Of a stretch of DNA of 64,000 nucleotides, positions 20,732-32,808 are shown piece after piece. The stretch's first letter is position 1; every line of letters begins with the position of its first letter. Under the pieces are notes generated by a model. It was not told the origin of the DNA. It did not search any database and saw only the letters and a program-made list of their open reading frames with translations. The translations under genes were made by a program, and so were the position numbers. The DNA is from Marinicella algicola. GTDB taxonomy: Bacteria; Pseudomonadota; Gammaproteobacteria; Xanthomonadales; Marinicellaceae. The DNA lies in the NCBI RefSeq assembly GCF_028401385.1, contig NZ_JAQOMR010000001.1, positions 188,501 to 252,500 of the forward strand, in the 5' to 3' direction.

Positions 20732-22395
20732 CCGAAAACATGATCACCAATCCCATCCTGCCCGGCTTCAATCCGGACCCTTCGATCTGCCGGGTCGGCG
20801 AGGACTACTATATCGCCACCTCGACGTTCGAATGGTATCCCGGCGTGCAGATCCACCATTCGCGCGATCTGGCCAACTGGACGCTCGTCAGCCGCCCGCT
20901 GGCGCGAGCCGATCTGCTCGACATGCGCGGTAATCCTGATAGCTGCGGCATCTGGGCGCCGTGCCTGACCTATGCCGATGGCCTGTTCTGGCTGATCTAC
21001 ACGGACGTCAAACGGCTTTCCGGCAGTTTCAAGGATGCGCCCAACTATCTGACAACCGCGCCTTCGATCTCCGGCCCCTGGTCGGACCGCGTCTATCTGA
21101 ATTCCAGCGGCTTCGACCCCTCGCTGTTTCACGCGCCGGACGGAAAGAAATATCTCGTCAACATGCTGTGGGACCACCGCCAGGAAGGTCATGGCGACCA
21201 GTTCGCGGGCATTGTCCTTCAGGAATACAGTGTCGCAGAAAAGAAACTGGTTGGCCCGGTTCACAACATTTTCGAGGGAACCGACCGGAAGCTGACGGAG
21301 GCGCCTCACCTCTATTTCCGCTGCGGCTGGTATTACCTGATGACGGCCGAAGGCGGAACCGGGTACGACCATGCCGTGACGCTGGCCCGCTCCCGCGATC
21401 TTCTCGGCCCCTATGAGGTCCATCCGCACAAGCATGTCCTGACCACGGCCTTTGCACCGGAGGCGCCTTTGCAGCGTTGCGGCCATGCCGATATTGTCGA
21501 GACTGCGGCGGGCGAGACCTATATGGTTCACCTCTGCTCCCGCCCGATTTCGGTCAGCGGAACAGCGGGAAACGCGCAGACACGGCGCGATCTGCCGGGT
21601 TCGGATGCGCTGGAACGCCGTTCGCCGCTTGGTCGCGAGACAGCAATCCAGAAGGTGGAATGGCGGGACGACGGTTGGCTCTATCTGGCGGAAGGTGGAC
21701 AGCATCCAACCTCCGTTCATACGCCGCGGCCCAAGGGCATTGTGCCAGCTGCCTGCGTGCAGGAAGCGGTGCGTACGACCTTCGCTCCCGGTCCGCTGCC
21801 GCCGGCATTTCAGTGGTTGCGCAGCCCTGAGCCCGCGCGGTTGTTTTCGCTCGATGCCAGTCCGGGCCAGCTTCGCATCTACGGACGGCAGTCGCCCGGC
21901 ACAATGTTCGAGCAGGCGCTTCTCGCACGGCGGCAGACGGCTCACCGCTATCGCGCCGCCACGCTTGTGCACTATGAACCGCGCGATTTTCAGAGTTTTG
22001 CCGGGCTGATGTGTTGGTACAACCAGTGCCAGTATCACTTCCTCAGCATCACGCGTGAAGACGACGGAAGCCGGGCGCTCCGCATCATGTCCGCGCTCGG
22101 CGACTTTCCCTTCGGCAACTCCGTCTTCTCTGGTGACCCCGTTCGGTTGCCGGAAGGACCGGTCGAGCTGCAAGCCACGGTCGATGCGGCAGCGCTTGAG
22201 TTCAGCTGGCGGGTTCCCGATGGTGAATGGCAGACGGTCGGCCCCGTGCTGGATGCGACCATCCTTTCGGATGAAGCCGGTGTCGGTGAGGGCAACAACT
22301 TCACCGGAGCTTTCGTTGGCATGGCCGCCTACGACATCAGCGGCCAGGGCCACGCCGCCGATTTTGAATGGTTCGACTACGAAATGCCGGGTTAG
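20728..22395 (+). CDS. Beta-xylosidase, glycoside hydrolase family 43
   Basis: 555 residues, no signal peptide, so cytoplasmic. It starts [29 protein letters not shown], whose PGFNPDPS segment holds the catalytic-base Asp of GH43. The second catalytic region is [17 protein letters not shown] (acid Glu) and the pKa-modulating Asp lies in SGFDPSLFH. The C-terminal beta-sandwich contains [15 protein letters not shown]. It releases xylose from imported xylo-oligosaccharides. A degraded C-terminal copy of a related gene lies at 46748-46985. Confidence 0.95.
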   Translation: MTENMITNPILPGFNPDPSICRVGEDYYIATSTFEWYPGVQIHHSRDLANWTLVSRPLARADLLDMRGNPDSCGIWAPCLTYADGLFWLIYTDVKRLSGSFKDAPNYLTTAPSISGPWSDRVYLNSSGFDPSLFHAPDGKKYLVNMLWDHRQEGHGDQFAGIVLQEYSVAEKKLVGPVHNIFEGTDRKLTEAPHLYFRCGWYYLMTAEGGTGYDHAVTLARSRDLLGPYEVHPHKHVLTTAFAPEAPLQRCGHADIVETAAGETYMVHLCSRPISVSGTAGNAQTRRDLPGSDALERRSPLGRETAIQKVEWRDDGWLYLAEGGQHPTSVHTPRPKGIVPAACVQEAVRTTFAPGPLPPAFQWLRSPEPARLFSLDASPGQLRIYGRQSPGTMFEQALLARRQTAHRYRAATLVHYEPRDFQSFAGLMCWYNQCQYHFLSITREDDGSRALRIMSALGDFPFGNSVFSGDPVRLPEGPVELQATVDAAALEFSWRVPDGEWQTVGPVLDATILSDEAGVGEGNNFTGAFVGMAAYDISGQGHAADFEWFDYEMPG

Positions 22396-22552
22396 GCGCT
22401 GCCTCGCCCCGACGCTTGCTTGAAACCCGCAGACAAATCTGGCTTTGGCGCCAAGCGCCGAAGACAGGTGAGGTTTGCTCCCTGAAATACGGTTGACGCT
22501 GAAAATGGACGATCGATGGTCCACGTCATCCGGTTCTGACGGTAATAAATCG

Positions 22553-24759
22553 ATGAACACCTTGCTATCGCACCTGCTCAAACTGGAAGCTGCTCAAACC
22601 GGCCACCACTGCGCCGCATCGGCTGTCGACGAAGATGGCTACGACCTCTGGCTTCGCTACCGCCCGCTCACAGAACCCCGCCGGAGCGCTGTGGACAATG
22701 CCGTCAGTGCATTCGTATTCGGCAGTGCGAGCCCGACGATGACAGTTGCGCGGGAAGAGCTGGAACGGGCATTTTCGCGATGCTGGTCAAATGCGTGCCG
22801 GTCGCGAACGAAAGTGCCTTTCCGGATGGCTCCGTCCTGGTCGGCACCCCCGAAACACTGCCCGCAGTCGCAAAACTGGATCTGGCTTTGTCGGACCTTG
22901 GCCGGGAAGGCTACCGCGTGCGCAGCCTCACACATGAGGGCCGGCAGGTGACGGTCATTGCCGCAAACACGGACATCGGTGTTCTGCATGGCTGTTTCGC
23001 GTTTCTGCGTCACATCCAGACCGGAGGCGATCCGGCGCTGATCGACCTTGGTTCCGCGCCGAAGCTCGATCTGCGGCTCCTCAATCACTGGGACAATCTC
23101 GACGGTTCGGTCGAGCGCGGCTATGCCGGATATACCATCTGGGACTGGTGGACGCTTCCCGATTACGTCAACCGGCGTTACATCGATTATGCCCGCGCCA
23201 ACGCATCTGCCGGCATCAACGGCACGGTGCTGAACAATGTGAATGCGGCGCCTGAAATCCTGACAAGCCGCTACCTGGAGAAGGCGGCAAAGCTTGCGGA
23301 TATCTTCCGGCCTTATGGGCTAAAAGTATTCCTCTCCGTCAATTTCGCTTCGCCGTCGGCCCTCGGGGCGCTTGAAACGTCGGATCCTGCAAACCCGGCC
23401 GTCCTGGGCTGGTGGAAGGAAAAGGTCAGCGAGATCTATCGCCTGATCCCCGATTTCGGTGGCTTTCTGGTAAAGGCCAATTCTGAAGGACAGCCCGGTC
23501 CAGGCGACTATGGCCGCAGCCATGCTGAGGGCGCCAACATGCTGGCGGACGCGCTCGCCCCTCATGGCGGTATCCTGATCTGGCGGGCCTTCGTCTATGC
23601 CTCGGACCCCGGTACCGACCGCGCCACGGAAGCTTTGAGCGAGTTCAAACCGCTCGACGGCACCTTCCGGAACAATGTGCTGTTGCAGGTCAAGAACGGG
23701 CCGATCGACTTTCAGCCGCGCGAACCGGTTTCGCCCGCTTTTGGCCAGATCACACAAACCCCGCTGGTCATGGAGTTCCAGATCACCAAGGAATATCTCG
23801 GCCAGGCTACGCATCTGGCCTATCTTGGTCCGGTCTTCGAAGAAGTGCTGAAATTCGACACCTTTGCGCGTGGCGCGGGCTCGACCGTCAGCAGAATTAT
23901 CAAAGGTGAGGTCTTCCCGCAGCCGGTGACGGGAATAGCCGCAGTTGCCAATATTGGGACTGACCGCGACTGGACCGGCGGCACGTTCAACCAGGCCAAC
24001 TGGTATGTCTTCGGCAGGATGGCATGGGACCCGGACGAGACCGGCCGCCGCCATCGCCGAAGACTGGGTCAGGATGACCTTTGACGGCGACCACGATTTC
24101 GTTCGCACCGTCGTAGACATGATGATGGGCTCTCACGAAACGCTGGTGAATTATATGATGCCTTATGGCCTTCACCATCAGGTGGCAACCAGCCACCATT
24201 ACGGGCCGGGGCCGTGGGTGAGCGAACTGGATCGGCCGGAGTGGAACCCGACCTATTATAACCGCGCGGATGAAAACGGTATCGGCTTTAGCCGCCTTTC
24301 TGACGGCAGCAATGCGGTCGCCCAGTACAGCTCCGAGGTCGCCGCCCTTTTGCTGACCCGCATGCCTTCGACGAGCGCTATCTGCTCTGGTTTCACCACG
24401 TCCCATGGGACTTCATGCTGGCGTCCGGAAAGACCCTCTGGGAAGGGTTGGCAGTGCGCTACGATGAAGGCGTGGATGGTGTCGCACAAATGGTCGCATC
24501 CTGGGAGACGTTGCGTTCACAGGTAGACGGCCAGCGTTTCGAGCAGGTCCGTGCCTTTCTCGGGATCCAGCATCGCGAGGCGAAGTGGTGGCGCGACGCC
24601 TGTCTGGCCTATTTTTCCGCCATTTCCCGGCTACCTCTGCCGAAAGGACACGCTCAACCGGCGCATACACTGGAGCACTATCGCGATATCCACTTCTGCT
24701 TTGCGCCGGGGACCCGGCGTAAGCGACCGGCGGAAGAACACACGCATTTCCCCGCGTAG
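22553..24759 (+). CDS. Alpha-glucuronidase, glycoside hydrolase family 67, three frameshifts
   Basis: About 735 residues after repair. The N-terminal domain starts MNTLLSHLLKLEAAQ; an earlier start is possible. Shifts lie near 22765 (T missing), 24035 (extra G) and 24365 (T missing). The barrel shows LRLLNHWDNLDGSVERGYAG, NGTVLNNVNA, VKANSEGQPGPGDYG with the catalytic Glu, GGILIWRAFVY and VMEFQITKEY. It removes 4-O-methylglucuronic acid from xylo-oligosaccharides, completing the work of the upstream importer and GH43. No signal peptide is visible, so it acts in the cytoplasm. Confidence 0.92.
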
Positions 24760-25113
24760 AACCCATCGGTTCATTCTGGTCACTTGTTGTCGCGGGTGTC
24801 TTGGCGCGGGGCTTGCCACCTGGCAACAGCCCAAACGCCACAGTCGCAATAAGTATGCCGTTGATTGCTGGAAGAACTCCATTCGAGACGATTACCATGA
24901 CGCTTACAGCCGGACGCAGGTTGAGCACCAGTGCAATCTTCGAGGTCACCGACACGTTGCGCAAGCCATGGAAAGAATGAAATACGAGAGTCCCTGTTTC
25001 AACGATAAATCGACACCCATGATAAAGTCGGCCTCGACACACTGACCAGCGGCTGCATTGAAGACATATTCAAAACGCGGCTTACAGGCGGGGCAAACCC
25101 CGGCGGAACCCAA
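24760..25113. other. Convergent intergenic region, no gene recognised
   Basis: Lies between the GH67 stop and the stop of a minus-strand GntR gene. A minus-strand reading at about 24790-24980 contains a hydrophobic stretch (VSVMVIVSNGVLPAINGILI) that could be the relic of a membrane protein, but it runs into the GH67 3' end and I cannot place it in a family. Confidence 0.35.
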
Positions 25114-25856
25114 CTATCGTTTCTCGAACACAGCCTCGCCAACCGGCTCGTTGCTCCCGCGGTGCAGGGCCAGCCGGTTTGCTGCGCCCCGCAGGTGATC
25201 CTCGGCGGCCTTGCGGGCCGCCTGCGGATCTGACGAAGCGATCGCCTGGAATATCGCGACATGCTCGCGCTGTACCTCGGATAACAGCGCATTGCGCAGC
25301 GAACTGGCGCGGGCGCTGCGGATGAAGTTGCGCACATGGGATTCCAGAAAGTCCGACATGTCGCGGAATTGCGGGTTGCCGCAGGCGTCCACGATTTCCC
25401 GGTGAAACGCCAAATCTTCTTCGATGCCGGCCTGATTATTGTCGAATGCGGTCTGGATCGCATGAAGTTTCTGTTCGATCGCGGCCAGTTGTTCCGGCGA
25501 GCGACGCACCGCGGCAAGCGCGGTGGCTGCCGATTCCACCGCCATCAGCAATTCGATGACATTGCGGATATCGTCTGTGTCGCTCAGGTCGAAATTGGCC
25601 AGACGGAAGGCGACTTCGCGGGTTTCGACTACGAATGCGCCAAGCCCCTGTCGGGTCGCCACCAGACCGTCGCGCTTCAGCGTGCCAATCGCCTCGCGGA
25701 TGATCGGGCGGCTGACTCCGTATTTCTGCGAGAGGTCGCGCTCGGTCGGGAGCTTGTCTCCTTCTTGTACGCACCTGATGTGATTTCGTCGCGAATCCGA
25801 GCCGACACCGAGTCCACAAGGGAGGGGCCGCGCCGCACCCTGTCGTCATAAGCCAT
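25114..25856 (-). CDS. GntR regulator, FadR subfamily, of the ribose-type importer, one frameshift
   Basis: About 247 residues from ATG 25856 (MAYDDRVRRGPSLVDSVSARI), preceded by GAGGGAG. Near 25772 one G is missing from a run, restoring SGAYKKGDKLPTERDL. The winged helix reads DLSQKYGVSRPIIREAI. The FCD domain has DLAFHREIVDACGNPQF and AAEDHLRGAANRL. It is divergent from the ribose-type ABC genes, and an inverted repeat lies between them. Confidence 0.85.
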
Positions 25857-25954
25857 ATCAATCTCCCTCGAATCAATCTTGTACGCGTTGAACCCCTTTC
25901 CACAAGGAGTCTCAACATTATCATCACGAGAATACCAGATTTAACTTGTCAGGC

Positions 25955-25971
25955 AACCATGTTATATGGTT
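25955..25971. promoter_or_regulatory. Inverted repeat, candidate GntR operator
   Basis: AACCATGTTATATGGTT is a perfect 6-base inverted repeat with five bases between arms, about 100 bases from the regulator start and 50 bases before the importer genes. Confidence 0.45.
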
Positions 25972-26018
25972 CATTAGTAACCGGAACATGATGGCATCGC
26001 AGCCATGCGGCTCTGGAG

Positions 26019-27014
26019 GTGGAGTTCGGTATCGATGGTTGGGCTGTTGCGATAAAGGGAGGAAATCACGCCCCCAAGCCGGGCAAGAAGGTGCGGATCG
26101 GTGTGCCGCTGACTTACGGACCCTTCAATCAACCCTGGCGGCGCGGATGCTGGCAGATCGTCAAGGCGGTTCTCGATGCCGGCGGCGAGGTGGTGACGGT
26201 GCGCGGAGAGCCGACCAAGGCCAGCGAGCAGTCAGCCGAACGGGCGCTGCTTGACCGCGGTATCGACGCGCTGGTCATGGGCATTTATTCCCAGGAATCC
26301 GAAACCGCCTATATCGCGGACAGAAGCCCACAAGCGCGGCATCAAGACCGTCGGCTTTACCATTCCGGTCAAGGATCTCGCCGGCCGTCATGGACGATGT
26401 CTGGGGCACGGCGACAACGCTTGGCTACTTCGTTCAGAACTACACCAAGCGCCAGGGCACCTTCGCGCAGACCGCCGAGCAGCGCGGCTACTTCACGCCC
26501 TTCGACATGGAAGTCGACATGTTCGAGCTGATGTGCAGCTACGAGCCGCGCATGAAGGTGCTGCCGTTCATCGATGGCGGGCAGGGCACGTCCGACGAAA
26601 TCTCCGTCGGTCGCAAGAACATGCTGTCGCTGCTGCAGGCAAATCCGGAACCGGGGTCGCTTGCGGGCTTTATCTCGTGGTGGTGGCCGTTCACGCTCGG
26701 CGCCGCTCAGGCGCTGAAGCAGATGAACAGAAGCGATGTGCCGCTGTTCAACCACTATCTCTCGATTCAGTTCCTCGAGGCCTGGGTCGCCAAGCAGGTG
26801 CCGGTTGCATTCAGCTGCGATTCCCCGTTCCCCGAAATCGGTCGCAAGACCGGCGAACTGGCGGTCAAGCTTGCACGCGGCGAAGATGTGCCGAACCTGG
26901 TCTACCGCGTTCCGGTCATCACCGTTCTGCCGGAACAGGCGCAAGAGGCGCTTACCCTTCTCAAGAGCCAGGACGAGACAGGCGATCGCACTGCTCAAGC
27001 AGTTCGGCGGCTGA
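26019..27014 (+). pseudogene. Ribose-type ABC binding protein, signal peptide missing, three frameshifts
   Basis: The mature domain is clear: KKVRIGVPLTYGPFNQPW, TKASEQSAERALLDRGIDAL, AHKRGIKTVGFTIPV, FISWWWPFTLGAAQAL and NHYLSIQFLEAW, ending LLKQFGG at TGA 27012. Shifts lie near 26325, 26385 and 26985. No signal peptide precedes the mature domain. The only start is GTG 26019, and a good SD (GGGAGG, ~26058) is followed by no start codon but directly by codons of the mature region. A segment with the start and signal sequence seems to have been lost. Without export the importer cannot work, so I mark it as a probable pseudogene. Confidence 0.65.
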
Positions 27015-27208
27015 TTGCAGCAAGGCGGCGGCGGTTGTCGCCGTCGCCCGGTGCCCGGCAAACATCTGAAAGATCGAAGAACACCATCGTCGGACTGCGT
27101 CCGTCGGTGAGACTACGAACGCAACCTAACGACTGGAATCAGGCAGTATGACAGTGGAACAGGACAGTCTGGCCGGGGAAGCCCCCTCAGGACACCGCCA
27201 GGACAGCA

Positions 27209-28179
27209 ATGGCGACACGCGGCGAAACTACGGCCATTCGAATTTTGCGGCAGTGGGGCACGATCATCGTGCTGGTGCTGGCGGCGGCAGGTTTCGCCGT
27301 GGCGTCTCCCTATTTCGCAACCGTGTCGAACCTCAACAACATCCTGTTTTCGATGATCGTCAGTGCTCTGGTGTCGCTCGGTCTCACCTGGGTGGTCATC
27401 GCTGGCAGTTTCGACCTGTCGATCGGGCTGACGGTGACGACCACCTCGATCCTGGTTGCCTTTCTCATTCCCGTGGTCGGGCCCTGGGCCGCGATCATCC
27501 TGGCGCTTGCCGCAGCCTGCCTTATCGGGCTGGTGAATGGCGTGCTGGTCACCTATGGACGGCTTTCAGGCATCGTGGTCACGCTCGGCGTGTGTTCGTT
27601 CTCGACGGGATCAACGTTTTCATAACGGGCGGCTATCAGGTGCCCGTCGGTTATGACGAGACCGCATTCCTTTATCTCGGCCAGGGCAAAATCGGCATGA
27701 TCGCCGTGCCGGTCATCATCCTGCTTGCGGTCTTCGCGATTGCATACATTGCCGCGATCCGCACCCGCATCGGTCATTATATTTCGGCCGTCGGCGACAA
27801 TCCGATGGCGGCGTTCTATTCCGGCATCAATGTCTATCGCTGGGTCATTCTGGCCTTCATGCTCTCCGCGCTTCTGTCCGGCGGTGCTGGCATCATCGTC
27901 ACCGCCATTTCCTCCTCCGCGCAGCCGGTCGGCGGCGATGGCTATCTGCTCGAGGCGTTCGCCGCCGTCTTTCTCGGGGCCACGGTTCTCGGCAAGGGCA
28001 AGCCGCATCTGCTCGGCACGCTGGTCGGGGTATTCTTCCTCTACATGGTCGACTCGGGCATGAACATGGTCGGTTTCCCGTTTGCCGCCCGCCATATCTT
28101 TCAGGGGCTGGTTCTCATCATCGCGGTTGGCGCCAATGCGCTGCTCAACCGGGAAGAAGTCCACCTGAAGTTCATCTGA
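27209..28179 (+). CDS. Ribose-type ABC permease (RbsC family), one frameshift
   Basis: About 324 residues. The family segment VVIAGSFDLSIGLTVTTTS (the usual GGIDLSVG region) is present. Near 27597 one base is missing, restoring a GVxFVLDGINVFITGGY-like stretch. The later part has AVGDNPMAAFYSGINVYR and FAAVFLGATVLGKGKPHLLGT. A second in-line start at 27148 in another frame could add an N-terminal tail after a small shift. It is part of the locus whose binding protein and ATPase look damaged. Confidence 0.82.
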
Positions 28180-28189
28180 GGTATAGGCA

Positions 28190-29553
28190 ATGACCGGCAA
28201 CGCACTTGTAGAACTTCAAGATCTGGAGAAGGAATTCGCGGGCACCAAGGCGCTGAAAGGCGTCAGCCTCGAATTCCTGCGCGGCGAGGTCCATGGCCTG
28301 CTGGGCGAAAACGGCGCCGGAAAATCGACGCTGATCAAGATCCTCACCGGCGTCTATTCACCGAGCGCGGGCGAGATCCTGCTCGAAGGCAAGCCGGTCA
28401 GAATTTCAAACCCGCCGGAGGCCCACAAGCTCGGCCTCGGCGCGGTCTACCAGGATGCCGAACTGTTCTCGGGTTTCACGGTCGGCCAGAACATCCTGCT
28501 TGGCAATGAACCGGGCAGGATCGGCATCAGCTATCGCGCCATTCACCGCGAGGCCGCCGAAATCCTCGACAGCATGGGGCTGGATCTCGATATCTACCGT
28601 CTGGCGGGCGATCTGTCGGCCGCCGAGATGCAGCTTGTGACGCTGGCGACCCTGTTTCACCGCCGCTACAAACTGATCGTTCTCGACGAACCGACGGCGC
28701 GCCTGTCAGCGGCTGAATCCGAGGTTCTGTTCGGCATCATTGAAGGCTTCAAGAAACAGGGCATCACCATTGTCTATATCTCCCACCGGCTTCGCGAGGT
28801 GCAGGAGATCTGCGACCGGGCGACGATCCTGCGCGGCGGGCTGGTCTCCGGCACGCTCAATCGCGGCGAGGTGACCGAAGACCGCGTCACCGAACTGATG
28901 GTGGACCGCAACCGCTCACAGCTTGCGACCTATAATGAGGGCGAAAACGTCCGCGATGAAGTGCTGCTTGAGGTCGAAGGGCTTTCCACGGCAAATCTTG
29001 CGCCGATCAACTTCCAGATCAGCGCCGGCGAGGTTCTGGGCATCACCGGTCCTGTCGGCGGCGGGATGGAAGACATTGCCCGTGCGCTCGGCGGCGTCAC
29101 CAGGCATTCAGGATCGGTGAAGCTGGGCGGCAGGCCGGTCAGCGTCAACACGCCGATTGCCGCCCGCCGCTCTGGCGTTGCGCTGATCCCGGAGGACCGC
29201 CGCAAACAGGCGCTGTTTCCCTCGCTTTCGGTTGCCGAAAACGTCTGCCTGCCGGTGCTCGGTTCGCTGCAGCGCCTGCTGATGATCCGGCCCGGGCCGG
29301 TCAAGTCGTATGCCGACGGGGTGATGGAACGGCTGGCGGTCAGGCCGCGCGACGCTTCGATCCAGGTCCGGTTCTTTCCGGCGGCAACCAGCAGAAGGTG
29401 GTGATCGGCAAATGGATGAGTGCGAAGGCTTCGCTCTACATCATCGTCGAACCCACCAATGGCGTCGATGTCGGCGCCATCAAGGAGCTCTACGACATTA
29501 TATCCCGCCTGTTCGTTTTTCTCAAACCACTTCAGTCAGGCGGGTTCGCTTGA
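28190..29553 (+). pseudogene. Ribose-type ABC ATPase (RbsA/MglA family), truncated at the 3' end
   Basis: The N-terminal cassette has GENGAGKSTLIKILTG and IVLDEPTARLSAAESE; its signature region is DLSAAEMQLVTLA instead of LSxGxxQ. The second cassette has PVGGGMED and [16 protein letters not shown] after a shift near 29365, then [13 protein letters not shown]. The homologous reading stops at ELYDIISRL (~29509), where about 50-70 residues should follow. It then reads through foreign sequence to TGA 29551, overlapping the 3' end of the convergent AraC gene. No single-base change restores the missing end, so this is a true truncation at a junction. Confidence 0.75.
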
Positions 29554-30399
29554 AACAAGGCGGTAGACGTCACGGAACCGTTTCGGTGACATGCCTGTCT
29601 GTTCGCGAAAGACCTTGTAGAAGCGGCTGACAGATCCGAACCCTGCCTCAAAAGCGACGGCTGCTGCATTCTTTTCGCTCCCGAGCAGCATGTGCTGAGC
29701 GGTAACAAGGCGGCAGCGCAGAAGGTATTGGGTGATTGTCATACCGGTCGACTGGCGAAACAGGCTCATGGCATATTTCGGATGCAGGTCCGCAGCCCGC
29801 GCCACGTCATCCGTCTGAATATTGGTATCGGCGTTGGCGCTGATGTAGCGGGTCATCTCCACCACTTTGCGATGATTGCTCCTGAGCGTTCGTGATACCT
29901 TTGGCGCAGTCTCCAGAAGATCCGTCCAGCCGGTGTGGTCCGCCCTGCGTAACCTCAATTCCAGATGCGCATAATTGAGTGTTGAGAGCACCTCCTCGCT
30001 GGCGCGAAGTTCTCTCTGAATCATCAGCATCAGGTCGGTATCGAGCGCGAGCTTCTCATCGATCCGCACGAAACCGCCGCTGAGGATTGCGAGTTTGAGC
30101 GCTTTGCTGAACGCCGTGAACATGAAAGTCTCGACCGGCACATAGATACAGGCGAATTGGGCATCGCCAGTCGTTTCCGTGACCTGATGCGGGATCGATC
30201 CCCAGAAGAAGACGAAATCTCCCGCCTTCAGATCAACGACCCTGCCGTTGAAGAGATACCGTACAGTTCCCGAAAGAATGAGGTTGAGCTCAACCTGATT
30301 ATGAACATGCGGCGCGCGCATCGGGATAACTGTGTCGCGCTGATCTGCCGAGAACAGGCTTTCGGCAACTCCGAAGGGCGCCTTGCGTTTGTTGGTCAT
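29536..30399 (-). CDS. AraC-family regulator of the galactoside locus
   Basis: 287 residues, intact. The N-terminal cupin sensor has [20 protein letters not shown] and [14 protein letters not shown]. The C-terminal pair of helix-turn-helices reads [19 protein letters not shown] and [18 protein letters not shown], followed by the family ending [10 protein letters not shown]. It is divergent from the CUT1 binding protein by 113 bases and likely activates the importer and the GH42 gene when it binds a sugar. Confidence 0.92.
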   Translation of the reverse strand: MTNKRKAPFGVAESLFSADQRDTVIPMRAPHVHNQVELNLILSGTVRYLFNGRVVDLKAGDFVFFWGSIPHQVTETTGDAQFACIYVPVETFMFTAFSKALKLAILSGGFVRIDEKLALDTDLMLMIQRELRASEEVLSTLNYAHLELRLRRADHTGWTDLLETAPKVSRTLRSNHRKVVEMTRYISANADTNIQTDDVARAADLHPKYAMSLFRQSTGMTITQYLLRCRLVTAQHMLLGSEKNAAAVAFEAGFGSVSRFYKVFREQTGMSPKRFRDVYRLVSSEPA

Positions 30400-30512
30400 A
30401 CGGAAATCTTACTATTCAGGAATTAAAGAGGTCAAAGCAAGACGAATTGTTGTGCGCAATCTGCATACAATCAAGCATTCGTTTGACCCAATCCGTATTT
30501 AGAGGCCGTTTC

Positions 30513-31747
30513 ATGACGTTTTCCAAGCATATTGCAGCTGCTCTGCTCGGCGCCAGCATACTGGCCGCTCCGCAGGCTTTCGCCGGCACGGTGGTTTTCA
30601 ACGCATCCGTTGCCAGTGAACCCGATCGGGAATCTCTCAATGCCGCAATCTCAGCATTCGAGGAAGAGTATCCGGATATCACCGTCGAAGTGAATTTTTA
30701 TGACGAGGAAAGCAACAAGACCGCCATCCGCAACTGGCTGACGACAAGTCCTCCCGACGTCGTAAAATGGTATGGCGGCAACAAGATGGTCCAGTTTGTC
30801 GAGCCCGGTTTGCTGGCCGATGTCAGCGATATCTGGCCCGACACGCTGAAAGCGCAGTTTGGTCCGGGCATGGTTGAATCGGTGAGTTTTGACGGCAAAC
30901 AGTATGGTGTGCCGACATCCTACTCGACCTGGGCGATCTACTATCGCACCGATCTTTTGAGGATGCCGGCCTGACCGCTCCGCTTGAGACGTTTGACGAT
31001 TTGATCGCAGCCTGCACGGTATTTCGCGAGAACGATATCACGCCCGTTGCGCTCGGCTCCAAAGCGCCATGGCCGCTTGCCGGATGGTTTGACTATATCG
31101 ACCTCAGGCTGAACGGCTACGCGTTCCACATGGATTTGATGAATGGCAAGGTCGCCTGGACCGATGACAGGGTGAAGGCCGTCTTTGCCGAGTGGAAGAA
31201 GATGGTCGATGCCGATTGCTTCGCGGAAAACCACACCAGTCTGGCCTGGCGTGAAGGCCTCGCCAAAATGAACCAGGGCGAAGCGGCAATGATGCTGATG
31301 GGCAATTATCTGATTGCCAGCCTGACGCCGGAAAGCGAGCCCGTCACCGGCGTGATGAACTTCCCGGTCATCAATGCCGATATTGCCCGCGCAGAAGACG
31401 CCCCCATAGAAACCTACCATATTCCGGCCAAGGCGAAGAACATCGAGGATGCAAAGGCCTTTCTGGCTTTTCTTGCCGAGCCTTCAACGCAATCGCTGAT
31501 GACGGAAATCTATCCGGTTCTTCCGGCCAATCCTGAAGCGACAGCACCGGATGTCCGGTTGCTGCAGGAGAGCGCGGATCTTGCCGCAGGGGCCGAGTTT
31601 TATGCCCAGTTCATCGATCGCGACACGGATTCGCAGGTCGCCAATATCGCGATGGACGGTTTCCAGGAATTCCTCGTCCATCCCGACCGGCTTGATCGGA
31701 TCCTCACCAATATCCAGCGGGCACAAGCCCGTGCGTATCCCAACTGA
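30513..31747 (+). CDS. CUT1 ABC sugar-binding protein (galactoside locus), one frameshift
   Basis: About 411 residues. The signal peptide ends APQAFAG, followed by TVVFNASVASEPDRESLNAA. PPDVVKWYGGNKMVQFVE and YGVPTSYSTWAIYYRTDLL are typical. Near 30960 one base is missing (TTGAGGATG), restoring a KDAGLTAPLETFDDL-like stretch. The C-terminal part has AYHIPAK-like ETYHIPAKAKN and DRDTDSQVANIAMDGFQEF. Start ATG 30513. Confidence 0.88.
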
Positions 31748-31888
31748 TCGTACGGTAACCACATAGCAACACAGTGCCGGCGGCCTTCGGGTCGTCGGTG
31801 CTCGATTATTCGCGCACGGCCAAAATCAAAAGGTCCATGGTCGCCATTTGCGGGCTATCCATGAAGAAGACCGAGGGGAGTTTCCGGC

Positions 31889-32804
31889 TTGTCCGAACAG
31901 ATATTGAAACGACCATATATGCATGAACCGGGCTTCTGGCGGCGAAACCAGCGCAGGCTGGCGCCGGCCTTGTTCCTGGCCCCGGCAGTTGTGATGTTTA
32001 CGGTATTCGTGATCATTCCGGTGATCATGAGCCTGCGGCTCAGCCTTTATGACTGGGACGGCATAAATCAGGCCCGCTTCATCGGGCTTGGGAATTATGT
32101 CGAGCTGGTCAGCGAAGACCCGGTTTTCTGGACCGCTTTGAAGAACAATATCTACTGGCTGATCGCCTTTCTGGTTTCGCCGGCTCTCGGGCTTTTGCTG
32201 GCACTTTTTCTGAACCAGTCTGGCTTTGGCATGCGGTTTGTAAAGTCACTTTACTTCATGCCGTTCGTGATCAGCCAGGTTGTTGTTGGTCTGATGTTCA
32301 GCTGGTTTTTCAATGCCGAGTTCGGGCTTTTGAACCACATCCTGGCATTTTTCAGCCTGCCGCCGGTCTCTCTCCTCGAGGGCGAGAATACCGCGACCTT
32401 CGTCATCATTGCAGCTGGGCTCTGGCCACAGGTCGCCTATTGCATGATCTTGTATCTGACGGGGCTGACTGCCATCAATCCGGAGCTTCTCGAAGCGGCA
32501 CGGATGGAGGGGTGAAGGGGTTCAAGCTTCTCTGGCATATCGTGCTGCCGCAGCTCCGTCCCGCCACCTCAATCGCGATGATTGTCTCGGTGGTCGGTGC
32601 CTTGCGCTCTTTCGATCTCGTATCGGTGATGACGGATGGCGGCCCCTACCAGTCATCCACGGTGCTGGCCTATTACATGTACGATCAGACATTCGGCGCA
32701 TTTCGCATTGGCTATGGCGCTGCAATCGCTTCCTGCCTGTTCTTCCTGATGGACATCTGCATCGTCATCTTTCTCATTCGCTCGCTGCCAAGAGGAGGCG
32801 CTGA
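31889..32804 (+). CDS. CUT1 ABC permease 1 (galactoside locus), frameshifted
   Basis: Starts at TTG 31889 after GAGGGGAG. The membrane segments begin LFLAPAVVMFTVFVIIPVI. The first frame stops inside the EAA loop (LLEAARMEG, 32513). One extra G would restore ARMEGVKGFKLLWHIVLPQL. The reading then continues to FLIRSL near 32790. It has no stop before permease 2, but another frame there ends LAAKRRR at TGA 32802, four bases before the next ATG. A second small shift is therefore more likely than a real fusion. Confidence 0.8.
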
Positions 32805-32808
32805 GGCC

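Noticed and set aside
20638..22581. A 647-codon open frame antisense to the GH43 gene
   Set aside because: It is a codon-phase shadow of a GC-rich gene; its translation has no family motifs and overlaps the clear xylosidase completely.
24790..24980. Hydrophobic minus-strand reading after GH67
   Set aside because: Could be a relic of a membrane protein, but I cannot name a family and the frame runs antisense through GH67.
29504..29544. CCCGCCTG / CAGGCGGG inverted repeat at the ATPase truncation
   Set aside because: An 8-base repeat with a 25-base loop partly within the AraC coding end; it may be chance and lacks a terminator tail in the right place.
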